Part shown: piece by piece, positions 10,433-23,779 of the stretch | Layout of the letters: each line of letters starts with the position of its first letter | Numbering within the stretch: the stretch's first letter is position 1 | Assembly: GCA_963210315.1 (NCBI GenBank) | Contig: OY723313.1 | Location: 1,612,001-1,676,000 of the forward strand | DNA from: Rhynchopus euleeides | Taxonomy: Eukaryota; Euglenozoa; Diplonemea; Diplonemida; Diplonemidae | Length of the DNA: 64,000 nt | Direction: 5' to 3' | Made by a program: the position numbers and the translations under genes | The notes under the pieces: model-generated | What the model was told of the DNA's origin: nothing | The model's input: only the letters and a program-made list of their open reading frames with translations | The model's database searches: none

Positions 10433-13400
10433 ATGACGGGTGCGGTGCTCCCTGAACGCCGCCCCTCCAAAGATGCACCGCCCGACGCACCTCTCTCCCG
10501 TGTGATGCCCGCCCCTGCAATGCCGCTGCAGCCGCAGCCTCCCCCACAGGGCAAGGGCAAGAAGGGCGCCAAGCCGGACGCCCCCTCCCCGGGGCGCAAC
10601 AAGGGGGACGCGGCAGGGCCCGCCACCGCGCAGGCAACCGCGGCTGCACGTCCTGCTGCCCCTGCTGACACTGCCGCCTCCTCGCTCCCATCCGAGGCAA
10701 TGCCCTCGAAGGACAAACGGAGATACCTCCTGGATGTGGATGCGGTGCCCATCATTGACTCTCTTGTGATGGAGCTGCTTAAGCGCCGCCCAGGCAAGAC
10801 AATGGTGGTGCCTGTCCTGAAGGAGATTCTCCAGGCGATGGACGGCAGTGAGAACGCTGCAGCGCATGAAGCGATGAATCTGATCGAGGCTGCCGCATCC
10901 GGAACAGAGGATCTCGTCGCGGAGCTTCTGCAGGGGGGTGCCGATGCAAATGCAGGGGATGACTGCAGGCGGACTGCCCTGCATAGCGCTGCGCAGGAGG
11001 GGCATATCGCATGCGTCAAGCTCCTCTGTGAGCACGGCGGGAATGTCAACGCACGTGACAAGTGGGGCACGCATCCCCTCGACTCCGCCCGGCAGAACGG
11101 GCGGAAGGTGGTGGTGGAGTACCTCCTGCAGAAAGGGGCCCTCCCGGGGAGGGGGAAATCCCGCGCCGTCAGCAGCTCCACAGACAACCTCGTCAACTGC
11201 ATGCGCCTCTGCAGCGCAGCGGGGGGCGGGGACATGGAGGGGCTGCGCCACGTGCTGGACTCCGGGGTGTCTGCGGAGCTGGAGGATTACGACTTCCGCA
11301 CGCCGCTCCACCTTGCGGCGGAGTCGGGGCACCTCGAGTGTGTCGAGCTCCTCATCTCGAGGGGGGCGAAGCCCAACGCGAGGGACAGATGGGGTGGCAC
11401 GCCGCTCTCCGGTGCCATGGAGCACGGCCACCAGGCTATTGCTGATCTCCTGAAGAAGAAGGGCGGCGACGCCACGCTCGCCCGGTCACCCTCTCTCGGC
11501 GGTATCGCAGCGCCGCCGGAGCCTGCGAAGACGCAGCGGGACTGCCTGTTCGATGCGTGCCAGAGGGGCGACCTGTATGTCGTGCAGCAGATCCTGGGGC
11601 AAGGCATGGATGTGAATCTGAAGGACTACGACATGCGCCGCCCGCTGCACCTCGCCTGTGAGGAGGGGCACGTGGATGTGGTTCGCGAGCTGATCCAGAG
11701 GGGCGCGCTGCTGAATGTGTCGGACAGATGGGGGACGACCCCCCTGCAGGGTGCGCTGTACAACAGCCAGAACGACATTGTCGCCATCCTGAAGGATCAC
11801 GGCGCGGATGCAGGCATGGTGAATGTCAACGCGCCGGTGTTCGACTTCAGCACGCGTGCCATGCGCTTCTTCGACTCGACGCTGAGCCTCGCGGGACTGC
11901 CAAAGGAGCCACTCATGCCTGTTGCCGCCCTGGTCGTGCGTCTTTCGGAAGAGTATGGCTTCAACCTCGGGACGCATGAGGTGCTGCGGAAGGAGATTGC
12001 TGGCATCTCCCGCAGGCGCACCGACGAGAAGGTTTCCCTCATCCTGTCGGGCACCGCGTCGGTTGCATTCGACAAATACACAAGCAGCCTCCCTGCATCG
12101 TACCCCCAGCAGCGTATGCATTGCCGGCAGAAGGGAACGGGGAGGGCGGGCGGGGGGGAGGAGTGGGGGGAGGGCGGGATAACTGTTTGGTTTTGTGGCG
12201 CTCCGCACTCTGGTGGGGGGGCACATTGCATTCATCGCGTGATTCTTGACCCCACCCCACCTCTCCTCTTGCAGACGTCTCCTCCGACCAGTATGTGATA
12301 TCCGATGAGTTTATCGAGGTTCTGACGGGCCGGTCGACGCGTGAAGGCAGTGCTATGGTATGGTTCAACCTGATGCGGCGCTTCCACCCACCTTCCCATC
12401 CCATCTCCAGGTGACGGTTCTGCGCGCGGTTGTGTTCGAGAAGCTGCCTGTGCCCAGCTGGAACCACTTCGTCCGCAGTGTCGGCCAGATGTTCGAGGAG
12501 GTCCTCGCGACAGAAAACGACGGCGCCACCGCACAGTACATCCCTGAGCTGAGGGATGCCGACTCCTCGTATGCCAGCAGCCACACCAAGCTTCAGCCTT
12601 ACAGCGTTACAAAGCGTCCTCCCCCACCCACCCACCCACACCCTCTACAGGCCATTCGCTGTCTCGATCTGCACCGCGCTGGGGCAGGAGTGCCACTTCG
12701 GGGAGTATGAGGAGAAGTTCTCCGCGCAGAGCACAGCGAAGACGTTTGCCTACACCATGGCGCTGCAGGCGCACGGGGCTGGTGAGGTGCACAGCTTCGT
12801 GGGGCAGGAGCCCAGCGGGAGGGCGTTTAACGACTTCGCGCTGACGCGTGACAAGCACCCCTTCAACCCTGTGACGAACGCGGGCAGCATCGTGACGTGC
12901 ACCATGGTGGAGCCGAAGCACGGCAGCATCGAGGAGCGCATGACGCTGTTCCGCAAGTTCCTCTCCGATCTGAGCGGGGGGATGGACATCCGCGACTGCC
13001 TCGACGTCTACCGCAGCGAGCAGAAGTGCGCCTACAACAACTACGCCCTTGCAAACTTCATGCGTGCGGAGAACACATTCCCCCCCCACGTCACCACACA
13101 CTCGGAGCTGTCCCAGGCTGTCAACTTCTACCTGCGAGTCTGCTCCACAGAGGTGAGCACCAAGACCCTGGCCCGGATCGCCTCGACCTATGCCAACTGC
13201 GGGTCGTCCCCCCTGTCGGGGCGTCACATTGTCAACGAGAGTGACGTGAGGCAGACGCTCCAGATCCTCTATTCCTGCGGGATGTACGACTTCAGCGGCG
13301 AGTGGGCCTGCACCATCGGGATGCCTGCGAAGAGCGGGGTCTCCGGCAACATCATGATCATCGTCCCGGGCGTGTTGGGGATGTGCGTCTGGTCCCCCAA

Positions 13401-13503
13401 GCTGGACAACATCGGCAACAGTGTCAGGGGGATCCGCTTCGCAAAGCTGTTCTCTGAGAAGTTCCGCATGTCCCTCCTCTCCACCCTGTTGCGTGGGCGG
13501 TGA
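10433..13503 (+). CDS. Ankyrin-repeat/glutaminase fusion (L-glutamine amidohydrolase)
   Basis: Exons 10433-12113, 12275-12357, 12411-12568 and 12651-13503 join in phase to 924 aa. The glutaminase hydrolyses glutamine to glutamate and ammonia. The C-terminal domain aligns with animal GLS. It includes the helical region before the catalytic domain (about 475-625), Y631 in YIPEL, nucleophile S668 and K671 in QSTAK, N717 in NAGS, E764, N771, Y801, Y853 in CGMYDFSG and V871 in KSGVSG, so all expected active-site positions are present. N-terminal to it are three blocks of ankyrin repeats (about 145-238, 253-346, 369-461), each ending D-[KR]-WG-x-x-PL like the ankyrin tail of animal GLS, where it is C-terminal. 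Residues 1-95 are Pro/Ala/Lys-rich. About 98-130 (VDAVPIIDSLVMELLKRRP) resembles an RIIa/DPY30 docking helix pair. No mitochondrial presequence is obvious. The start is preceded by CAG plus 5 nt. Confidence 0.93.
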
Positions 13504-14406
13504 GATGGCGACCGATTGGCTGCAGGATAGAGCTTGGAGGAGGTTGCGAACTCTTGGATTCCCAATTGTTGCGTTCCGAATCCAAGCAATATTTTTCAGC
13601 TCGAGGAAGCAAAAGTCGTATCAAGGTTGCTGTCGAGGGGGTGTTGGGGGGGCGGGGTTGCCTCCACCAGGAGGGACTCCGGATGGACTCCGGAGGGACC
13701 CGTGCTGGTATTGCTTTTTATACCAACCAAAAACGTAGGCCTCTTGTGAGGGGTGGGCATGGGAGGATTGCGCGGGAGGGGAGGCTGGTGTTGGGCGGCG
13801 GTGGCGGCGGTGGCTGTCCGTGGGATTCCTCGCCCCTGTCACAGCACTGCCCGCACCCCCCCCACCCTCACCCCACCCCCTGTAGCCGGCTTCCCCTCCA
13901 CTCAACCCCAAGAAGCCCGGTGTGCAAAACCCATGGATCTGTGTGGAGGGTTTCTGTTGCTCTCCTCTCCGACTCTCGCCCCCTTCAGCTTAGGGGGTGG
14001 GGATTCATGGATTTTTTTTTGCTGCATCGTGAAAAGGAACTCTTTTTTCCAAAATAACAAAACAAAACGTGTCTGCAGAGTAACAATATTTGCTCCACTC
14101 GCAGATGGGGTTTGTGTCTGGCAATGCCATGCAAGGCTGTATTGTGTTGCCAGCAACCAAATAAAAATGCGATGCAGAGGGCAGCTAAGGTGAGCTGCCG
14201 CGGGCACTGCTCCCGACAAACCATTCAAACAAAACGTGAGAGGTGAGGTGAGGCGAAGGTAAGGGCATTCACCCCGTCTCCAAATTGCGCTTTTTTTTTG
14301 GTGGCCGATTTTTTGGAGTGGAGGTGGTGGGGAGGGGGAGGTGGGGTTCGCGATTCGCTTCGCAACTCCCGAGAAGGTGGAACTGCCCCCATCCCCCCCC
14401 AACGCG

Positions 14407-14462
14407 ATAACGAGTGAAGGGTGATAATTCTTGTGCTCCCTTCTATTTCCATTTCACTACCC
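14407..14462. repeat. 56-bp dispersed repeat, copy 1
   Basis: ATAACGAGTGAAGGGTGATA through CTCCCTTCTA to TTTCACTACCC. It matches 45234-45289 with about five substitutions and no length change. Confidence 0.8.
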
Positions 14463-15399
14463 CACCCCACCGCACTCCTCAGTATGTATCCTGCTTGTGT
14501 TTGTGGTTGTATCGGGGAGACGCCGGATTTTTTTCAGAAAATGTGCAGACAAAGGACAGTGTGCCATGTTCCCAGAGTGGGAAAAAGGCGAAATGCACAT
14601 CCACACTCTCTTCACCACCCATCCGGCTATGGTATGGCACTCGTTATTCCGGATAGTCAGGTTCAGTGCTGGGGTTCGGTGGGAGCACCGGAAAATTACC
14701 CTTTTCTCCTCTCCCCAATTATCGAAAATACTGACCAACCTCGACTTCTATGTCAGATAGGTGTCAGGGTGTGTGGCACTTCTGTAGGTTTGGAAGGATA
14801 CCCCCCCCTCACCACGCGCACTGTGTGCGCGCAAAACAATATGAAACACGTTCTTCGCCAATGCTGCCCATCCACGCCAGCCTCTGGTAACCAACGGAAT
14901 ACTGCGTTTTGTGCCTTGGTGTGGGTTCGGTGCCTCCTCCCCCGCCTCTCTCTCTCAGCCTCCGCCAACAACTCTGCCCACGTTTTGGCACCCAAATGTA
15001 CTGTGAGGTACACCTCACGTTTTTTTTATTACCACAGCCCAGGGCGTTCGCTACTGGGCGAAGTTGGGCCAACTTCGCCTAAATAAATAAAATGTTCGGA
15101 TTTACTTCGCCCCAACTTCGCCCCACAACTTCGCCCAAGGGGGCGAAGTTGGGATAAAAAAATTCTGGGCTCGGCCCCCCACCCACCGAAGGGGGGGTGG
15201 GGGGTGAAGGAGCCCACGGGATCACGAGGCTCAGGGGATGGGGAATGCTCGAGGAAGGAAGTGTCAGAAGGAGACCACAACTACCTTCCCCAAAGTACGA
15301 TGTACTGCTCCGCCAAGACCCCCTGGCGTACGTCTGGTGCCCAAGTCCTTTCAAGTCGCATGAATCTCTCCATCCGCAATGAACAGCGAGGAACAGACG

Positions 15400-15449
15400 T
15401 CACTACCGTGGCCTCCGGCGGCTGGGGGGCGGAGCCCCCCAGACCCCCC
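15400..15449 (+). repeat. GC hairpin cassette, copy 3 of 6, loop inverted
   Basis: Same cassette as 4697-4747, but the stem-loop reads GGGGGGCGGAGCCCCCC. The 5-nt loop CTCCG is replaced by its reverse complement CGGAG while the G and C arms are unchanged. Confidence 0.85.
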
Positions 15450-15664
15450 TGGCAGCCAGCTGTGTGGCACAGCGGTCCCTGCCAATCCACGGGGCGTTTC
15501 GCTCATAAGCAAGGCTATTAGTGCCTCCGGAGGTACCAACAGCCTTGCCAGAAGTGCAGTAATCTGCCCTCTCAAGGAAATGTAGCCAGTGTGTACCTCC
15601 CGAGGGGGCGCGAAGCGCCCCCGAGGGGCGCCTCCTGACCAGTGCTCCCGCTAAGAAAAAAACC

Positions 15665-15759
15665 GGTCATATATGACCAAAAAAAAGGGGTCCGAAAAAC
15701 GTGCCGGTCATATATGACCGGAGGGGGGGTCGGTCATATATGACCGGTCATATCTGACT
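15665..15759. repeat. Cluster of four GGTCATATATGACC palindromes
   Basis: Perfect 14-bp palindromes at 15665-15678, 15706-15719 and 15732-15745, then an imperfect one at 15746-15759 directly abutting. They lie 25-120 bp inside the left end of the hAT-type MITE, where hAT elements usually carry subterminal transposase-binding repeats. Confidence 0.85.
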
Positions 15760-15780
15760 GGTGGGTCCTGGGCAGGTGGG

Positions 15781-15829
15781 CCAGTCAGGTTTGTGGTGGG
15801 GGCGAAGCTCCCACTACAAACCTGACTGG
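15781..15829. repeat. 20-bp-stem hairpin
   Basis: Arms 15781-15800 and 15810-15829 are complementary over 20 bp with one G-T pair. The 9-nt loop is GGCGAAGCT. Confidence 0.85.
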
Positions 15830-16050
15830 CCACTGAAACAATACAGAGCTTTTGTGATACTTCAGGTGTTCTCGCGTAGCAGCTGCAGGAAAATATCGGA
15901 GATTACTGGACATCCACTGCAGCTGGCACCAGGCCTGGCATGCTCACAACCCATGTCGGAGGAACATCCCTCTTGTGGGAAGAGCTGCGACTTCAAGATG
16001 CAGGTGAACCCACAAAAAGAGGCGGGGATGGGATGTGCAAGGAACAAATG

Positions 16051-16100
16051 TTCACTACCGTGGCCTCCGGCGGCTAGGGGGCTCCGCCCCCCAGACCCCC
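16051..16100 (+). repeat. GC hairpin cassette, copy 4 of 6
   Basis: Same cassette, with one substitution in the GGCGGCTAGGGGG part; inside the hAT-type MITE. Confidence 0.85.
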
Positions 16101-16185
16101 TCCTGTGGAATCTAGATTCGAAAGCCGCCCAGGAAGATGGAAGCAGCCTATCTCGCCCAAAATCTGTTGCCCTGCAGAACGAATG

Positions 16186-16236
16186 CTCACTACCGTGGCC
16201 TCCGGCGGCTGGGGGGCTCCGCCCCCCAGACCCCCC
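16186..16236 (+). repeat. GC hairpin cassette, copy 5 of 6
   Basis: Same cassette, inside the hAT-type MITE and 135 bp after copy 4. Confidence 0.85.
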
Positions 16237-16573
16237 CTGTCGCCTGTCTCGCAAGTCCTTCTTGCGAGACTGGCCATTTCCCGCGTAGTCTCGGGCGCGC
16301 GAAGCGCGCCCGAGAAAAATTTTCACTGAACGGGAAGGGGGGAAAAAAAAATCCAAAAATCCAAAAACAAAAATGACCGGCCCGTCGGCCTTAGCGGGAA
16401 CACTGCTCCTGACGGATAAAAAAAATCCCAAATTCTCAAAACCCTAAATAAAACTTCGCCCACCCCACACGGGATCGGTGGGCGATAGCAAACGCCCTGG
16501 CACAGCCCCCTACCGCCACGACCCCCTTTGTCTGTGTACCTTCTTTTGGCATGTGGCCCACCCGCCACCACTG

Positions 16574-17365
16574 CCTGACTCTGCTACCCTGTCCTGAGTC
16601 GGTTGTTACGTGGTCAGCGGCGATGGTGACGACCACCGGTCCCTGCGCCACGCGTGAACAAACACTGAACCCAAGCAGTGCCTGTCACGATTCCCACACA
16701 CGGTTGTCTGCGGTGAGGAAAAGAGACGCCGTAGCGTCTCTGGAAAAACCTGCCGCTGGTTAGCAACCTGGGGTGCCACCCCCCTAAGTGTGGGGAGACC
16801 CGGTGGCTCATGGTGAGTATCCGGAAGTCCCACGCGGAGTGAGGGCAATTGGCTAGTTTTTACCCTTTGGGAAGACACTTTGGGTAGTGCACTCCTACGT
16901 TTTTCCATCCCTTTCGGACTTCGTCCTGTCCCCCACAATTGCGAGTCCTCATCACGCACCGTGACTTACTGGACCAATCCCCCCAGTACGGTTGGATTAC
17001 ACTGGTTGTCCTGTAAAGTCGGACTCAGACACGCATCGGCGGGGGTCAAACCCAGCTCATCGAGCTCGGATGGATCTTCGTCACGGCTCCGTGAAGGGCA
17101 GTCGCTGCGGATGACAGGACGAGGGCGCGCCCGGCCCCCAGTGGAGGTCTTGGGATCTCGGTTCTTTGGGCTCAGGGTTCCCCCTTCATAGGCCAGGTCA
17201 CCACCCCGGCTATTTCGGCTCCATGTATAAGACATTTCAGCACCGAGGTAGCCACCCCACCGCTGACTCTGTTCACCCCCCGCGCAGTGCAATGCGAGGG
17301 GATTAGCAGGGGCGCCACGTGCAGGCGTCAGGCGGCTTTAACCCCCTGACTCTGCTACCCTGTCC
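16574..17365. mobile_element. 750-bp insertion between 21-bp direct repeats
   Basis: The same 21 bases, starting CCTGACTCTGCTACC, occur at 16574-16594 and 17345-17365 and enclose 750 bp. A long, variable target duplication is typical of target-primed retrotransposition (LINE/SINE class). There is no poly(A) tail, no reverse-transcriptase frame and no terminal inverted repeat. Its 5' half contains a structured stretch near 16770-16805 (GGGGTGCCACCCCCC..GGGGAGACCC). It could be a SINE-like or internally deleted non-LTR element, or a chance duplication. Confidence 0.5.
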
Positions 17366-19793
<2,428 letters not shown>

Positions 19794-21028
19794 ATGGATA
19801 ACACAAAGCTCGTCGTGGTGCTGTTTGTGTATGTCATGCAAATCCCCACCCCCACCCCACTGATGCCAGCGGTTTTGGGGGGGATGTCTGGTTGACCGGG
19901 TTCAAAAAATGGCCAAAAATTAGGCGGGCCCCGGGGGGAAGACTACCAATATTTGTTCCACCCACCACTCCCATTTGTGTTGAATTTCTGCCTCTCTCCC
20001 TCTGCAGGATTGTGCTGCTCTTCGCCTTTGTGGTGGGTGCTGTGCTGTACTGGTACAAGCAGCAGCAGCCGCAGCAGGAGGTGATGGGGTCTGACGAGAA
20101 GACGGTGAGGAACCTTGACGGCAGCCAGACACGCGAGTCGCGCGAGGGGGACAAGCCGCTGCTCGCCACCGACAACAACCTCAACGGCAGCTCTTTCTAC
20201 GACGAAGGCGGTCTGGAGGGTATGCTTCCCGAGGCAAGGCACAAGACACACCTCCACTCTTGCGCCCCTCTCTTCTTTTTCCCAGAGGCCTGTGCATGTG
20301 TTGCCAAAATAATATTTAAAAATAGCTCTCGTTACAATCTATGTGCTGTAGTGTGGCTGATGTTGGTTGTTCGATGCTCCACCCTACCCCACCCCACAAA
20401 CCCCCTTCAGCGAACTCTCCACGCACTCCTCACGGCGGCGGTGCCTTCACGTCGACGCGCGGCTCGAAGAGGGTGGTATGCAAACTCTGCGCTGTGTGTG
20501 CCCCACACAGGCGGCACGCCACTCTTCTAATTCGTGTGGGGGGGTCGCCAGCACCTGCCCCCACCACCCCCACAACCACACCCACGGAACAGGACCCCCA
20601 CGGCAGCGTTGCGAGCCTTCGCGAGAGCCGCTCGTTCCGCGATGCGGGGAAGAAGCCTGGCTCCACGATGCCCCCGAAGCGCCGCAGGTATGCTGCTGCT
20701 GCTGCTGCAGAGGCGCGTTGTGTCGGCGCAGGGTGCGGGGGGTGGGCATACAGGCAGGCACCCACCGCAGCAAAGAAGGCAACTCCAAGTCTTCTTTTTT
20801 TTTTTTGCAAGAAGTGTCGTTCAGTGTTGGGGAATGGCTTTGGGGTGTGCAGTCCCTTGTGTGTTGTGTGCAGCCAACCCCCCCGATCACACCCCCCCCG
20901 CCACCGCCCCTCCCCACCGCAGCCCCCCCACGGTTGGCTCGCCCGACCCTGGTGTTTCGCCGCTGTCATCCTCGATGTGCCAGAGCCCGTCGGGCGCAAA
21001 CCCCCTTGCCAACAAGGACAGGCTGTAG
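19794..21028 (+). CDS. Small single-pass membrane protein, five exons (170 aa)
   Basis: Exons 19794-19828, 20008-20219, 20411-20475, 20593-20687 and 20923-21028 join in phase, and all four donors are GTATG[CT]. The N-terminus MDNTKLVVVLFVIVLLFAFV is an uncleaved signal-anchor or transmembrane helix spanning about residues 5-27, interrupted by intron 1. It is followed by WYKQQQPQQ and a hydrophilic tail. The tail is Ser/Arg/Pro-rich with clusters such as TRESREG, SLRESRSFRD and MPPKRRR (possible phosphorylation sites or a basic motif) and ends NPLANKDRL. The start is preceded by CAG plus 5 nt. No family was recognised; an Nin-Cout topology is a guess. Each exon alone is small and would be missed by frame-based calling. 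Confidence 0.8.
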
Positions 21029-22101
21029 TCGCGTGCAGGGCACAGCCGGGCAGCCATTCCGGCTGGTGGCGCCTCCCGGTAGGAAACGGTATTTAGGCGG
21101 GAGAACGAAGAATTGCGAAATAGAGTGAGTCCTTTGCAGGCGTGGCGCTGCGTGCGTGTGCCGGGTGGTGCATTGTGGTGTGGCGGTGGGCAGGGGGGGG
21201 GGCGGGGGTCCAGAATCGGGCAAAAACAAGAGGGGGGGGTGGGGAGCCGCACATGTCCTGTGTGGGTTTGGGTGGTGAGCGGCTGCCTCCTCGCCCCTGC
21301 GTTTTTTTAAAAAAAACAAAAACCAAATCATCCAAAAAAAATGGGGAAAGCCATGACGCACAGGTGCAGGGGGGGGGGGGGGTGAATGGTACGCCTTGTT
21401 GACTGCTGAGGTGTCCAATTGGGGGGAGAGGGGGCGTGCTTTTGCCTGCCCCCCCCTCCCCCTCTCCTCCCTGCTCGTGGCCTTGGGTTTGTGAACCCCT
21501 GTGAGCTCACAACAAAACGGGGTTCGGCTATCCACGCCCCACCCACCTGACTGCTGTTCTCATTTTCATATCGTGGGGGTGGTCTGGTTGGTCGAACCCG
21601 AACCGGAAATGCAACAGGCAAGGTTGCCTGTCCTCCCTCTCTCGGCATGCTGCCCAGAAGCACGGCACATGCTCAAAAAAAAAACACTGTTTTGAAAATA
21701 CAGGGATCGCTTGTGTGGTGTGCTGTGCGACGCACGCACAAAACGCAACACATCACATCACAGCCCGAATGTGTTTTTTCCTTCGAAAAACAACCCGTTC
21801 TTCCCTCCTTGCGTCAACAACACAATGTGTGTTGCATGGGCGGAACATGGGGCGGATCAACGGGACTCACCTTCATCCAAAGAAAGAAGGCCACGATTGG
21901 GATTACTACCACTGTTGTTGTTGTTGGGAGAGGGATGGGCGCTGTTCATTTCGCTATTTTCTGTTTGGCTCTCTTTGGGGGGGTGGGTGGGACGGGGTGG
22001 GGTTGGGGTGAGGGCAGGCCGGGTTATTTTTCAGTGGATAACCCTGGGAGGGGGGGGGTTGTGTTTTGTGTGTTTTTTATCTGTGTGTTGTGCCCTGTGG
22101 C
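21029..22101. other. Intergenic, homopolymer-rich
   Basis: G-runs at about 21198, 21230 and 21370 and A-runs near 21310. No gene was seen. Confidence 0.5.
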
Positions 22102-22967
22102 CAGGGACAGTGGGTGCTAATGAAAAACCGGTTTGCAAAACCGGTTTTTGCCAAAACCGGTTTTTCAAAAAAAAAAAAACTATAAAAAATTTCGGGAAAA
22201 TTCCACTTTTTTCCCGACTATGCCCACCCTGCTTAGAGGGTACACAGGTCACCTGGACACCAATAATGGCCCCACTACGAACTGCGATTGACCCAAAGAG
22301 TCTAAGAAGTTAAAGAACGCGAAGGAGAAGGCCAGATGTTCGCTACCGTGGCCTCCGGCGGCTGGGGGGCTCCGCCCCCCAGACCCCCCGCTGTGCTGTG
22401 TGCCTGTCGAGTGGACATATGTACCGTTGGTGCACCATGGCAAGTGGGAAACGGCACAACACCAGGAGTACGATATGGTCGTGAGTGAAGACGGGGTACG
22501 TGCAGACCACCCCACCCCTGACACAAGTCTGTACGACTTCCTCGTTGTCCACTGGCGATCGACATTGCCTCGCCCGGCGCTGTTGGAGCACGAAGTCCGG
22601 GGATTCTCCTTCAGCCCCCCTGTCCAGCAGTGGTCTCTCAAGGGCTTGGCGTGCACCTTCTGGCACTCCTGACGTTGCCCTACAGTTCCTGAGACAGATC
22701 CATGGCTGGAGGCACGGCCGGATGGTGTTGTAGCAAAGGACACCTGCTCTCCCACAGCACCTCACACATCTCCAACAGGGTGTATGTGGGGTGCTGTGTG
22801 AGGTGTCCGTCGGCTTTATGAAGCAACCAAAGTCGGGATGCGGGCAGGTGCCCCGCTCACCCCATACACGGACAGGAAACGCCAAAACGGCGCCAAAAAA
22901 CGGAAAACGGGAAAACCGGCAAAAACCGGCTTTTTTGCAGAATTTGGAAAGTCACCCACTATCCCTG
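22102..22967. mobile_element. hAT-type MITE, second member (866 bp)
   Basis: The left end is CAGGGACAGTGGGTGCTAA; the right end read inward is CAGGGATAGTGGGTGACTT. Identical 8-bp target duplications CCTGTGGC flank it (22094-22101 and 22968-22975). Just inside are ACCGGTTTT-rich repeats on the left and CCGGTTTTTGCCGG on the right. No transposase is encoded. Like the element at 15640 it carries a copy of the GC hairpin cassette and an A-rich ACCGGT subterminal region, suggesting a related family. Confidence 0.88.
22339..22389 (+). repeat. GC hairpin cassette, copy 6 of 6
   Basis: Same cassette with one substitution (TTCGCTACCG), inside the hAT-type MITE. Confidence 0.85.
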
Positions 22968-22975
22968 CCTGTGGC

Positions 22976-23779
22976 TCTGCGAAAAAAAATAAGAAGCTGT
23001 TTGTGTGGCGAGAGATCCCCGTGTGGGAACAGCCTAACATCCTCTCACAGCTTCTTCCTCACCCCACCCCCCCCCCCCCCTCTCCCCCCCCCACACATAC
23101 AAAATCCCTTCTCTTTGTTTAGTCTCGCTTTCTTTCCCTCCACCCCCCCCCCCCCCAGAAAAGTCGCAAACAAAAACCCCCCCTTCTCCTCACCCCCCAC
23201 CCCCTCCGTGTCACCAGTCGCAACTCCCATCAAACAAGGGGGGGGAAGTGAAGTGGTTGATAAATCCGGGGCCTTTCCCCCCCCCCCCCCCCCCCCCCCC
23301 GGCGCGTCTCTCTCTGGATGGGCTTCGTTAGCAGACGAAAATTTGGATGTTATTACAGTGTCCTCTCTCCGCCCATACATGGCGTCCCTCCCCGACGGCG
23401 TCTCCGCTAGTCATGCCCAGACCCGGGGATGTGACGCCCGCACCCGTTGGAGATGTACGCCCTAGCTGTGTCCCGGTGTGCGGAGAGTGTATCAACCGAT
23501 TGTTCACGCACACACAGTGAGAGAGAAGGGGTGGCGTCGGGGGGGGGGGAGGGAGGTCGACTTTGCGCCTTTACTGTTTTCTCCATCACTGTCCGACCCC
23601 CCCTACCCCCCTGCCCCCCGCACACACACACGGATACCTCCAGCGCTAGCTCAGAAGCCCTTTCATTGCGTGCGAGCACCCCCACGTTAGTTCCCCAGTT
23701 TTCTTCTTGCCTTCGGGGAGATGAAAGCGGGACTCCAAACAAGCCTGTGCGTGGCAAAAAAACCCCCCCCCCCCTACTG
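22976..23779. other. Intergenic, C-run rich
   Basis: Poly(C) runs at about 23060-23095, 23143-23157 and 23277-23300. No gene was seen. The flank ends in CCCCTACTG, the target of the next element. Confidence 0.55.

Larger units (their letters stand above)
13504..15639. other. Intergenic with short hairpins
   Basis: No gene was seen. An inverted-repeat cluster at about 15050-15150 repeats GGCGAAGTTGGG and its complement four to five times and can fold into stems. A further GC hairpin (GGGGGCGCGAAGCGCCCCC) lies at about 15604-15622. A 56-bp dispersed repeat is listed separately. Confidence 0.5.
15640..16405. mobile_element. hAT-type MITE (766 bp)
   Basis: The terminal inverted repeats are CAGTGCTCCCGCTAAG on the left and, read inward, CAGTGTTCCCGCTAAGG on the right. 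Both sides are flanked by the identical 8-bp target duplication CTCCTGAC (15632-15639 and 16406-16413), as expected of hAT transposition. There is no transposase frame, so it is non-autonomous. Inside are a cluster of GGTCATATATGACC palindromes, a 20-bp-stem hairpin at 15781-15829 and two copies of the GC hairpin cassette. Confidence 0.88.

Noticed and set aside
10001-11431. 476-residue open frame on the minus strand
   Set aside because: Antisense shadow of the ankyrin-glutaminase exon; Arg/His/Cys-rich with no domain, while the + strand has clear homology.
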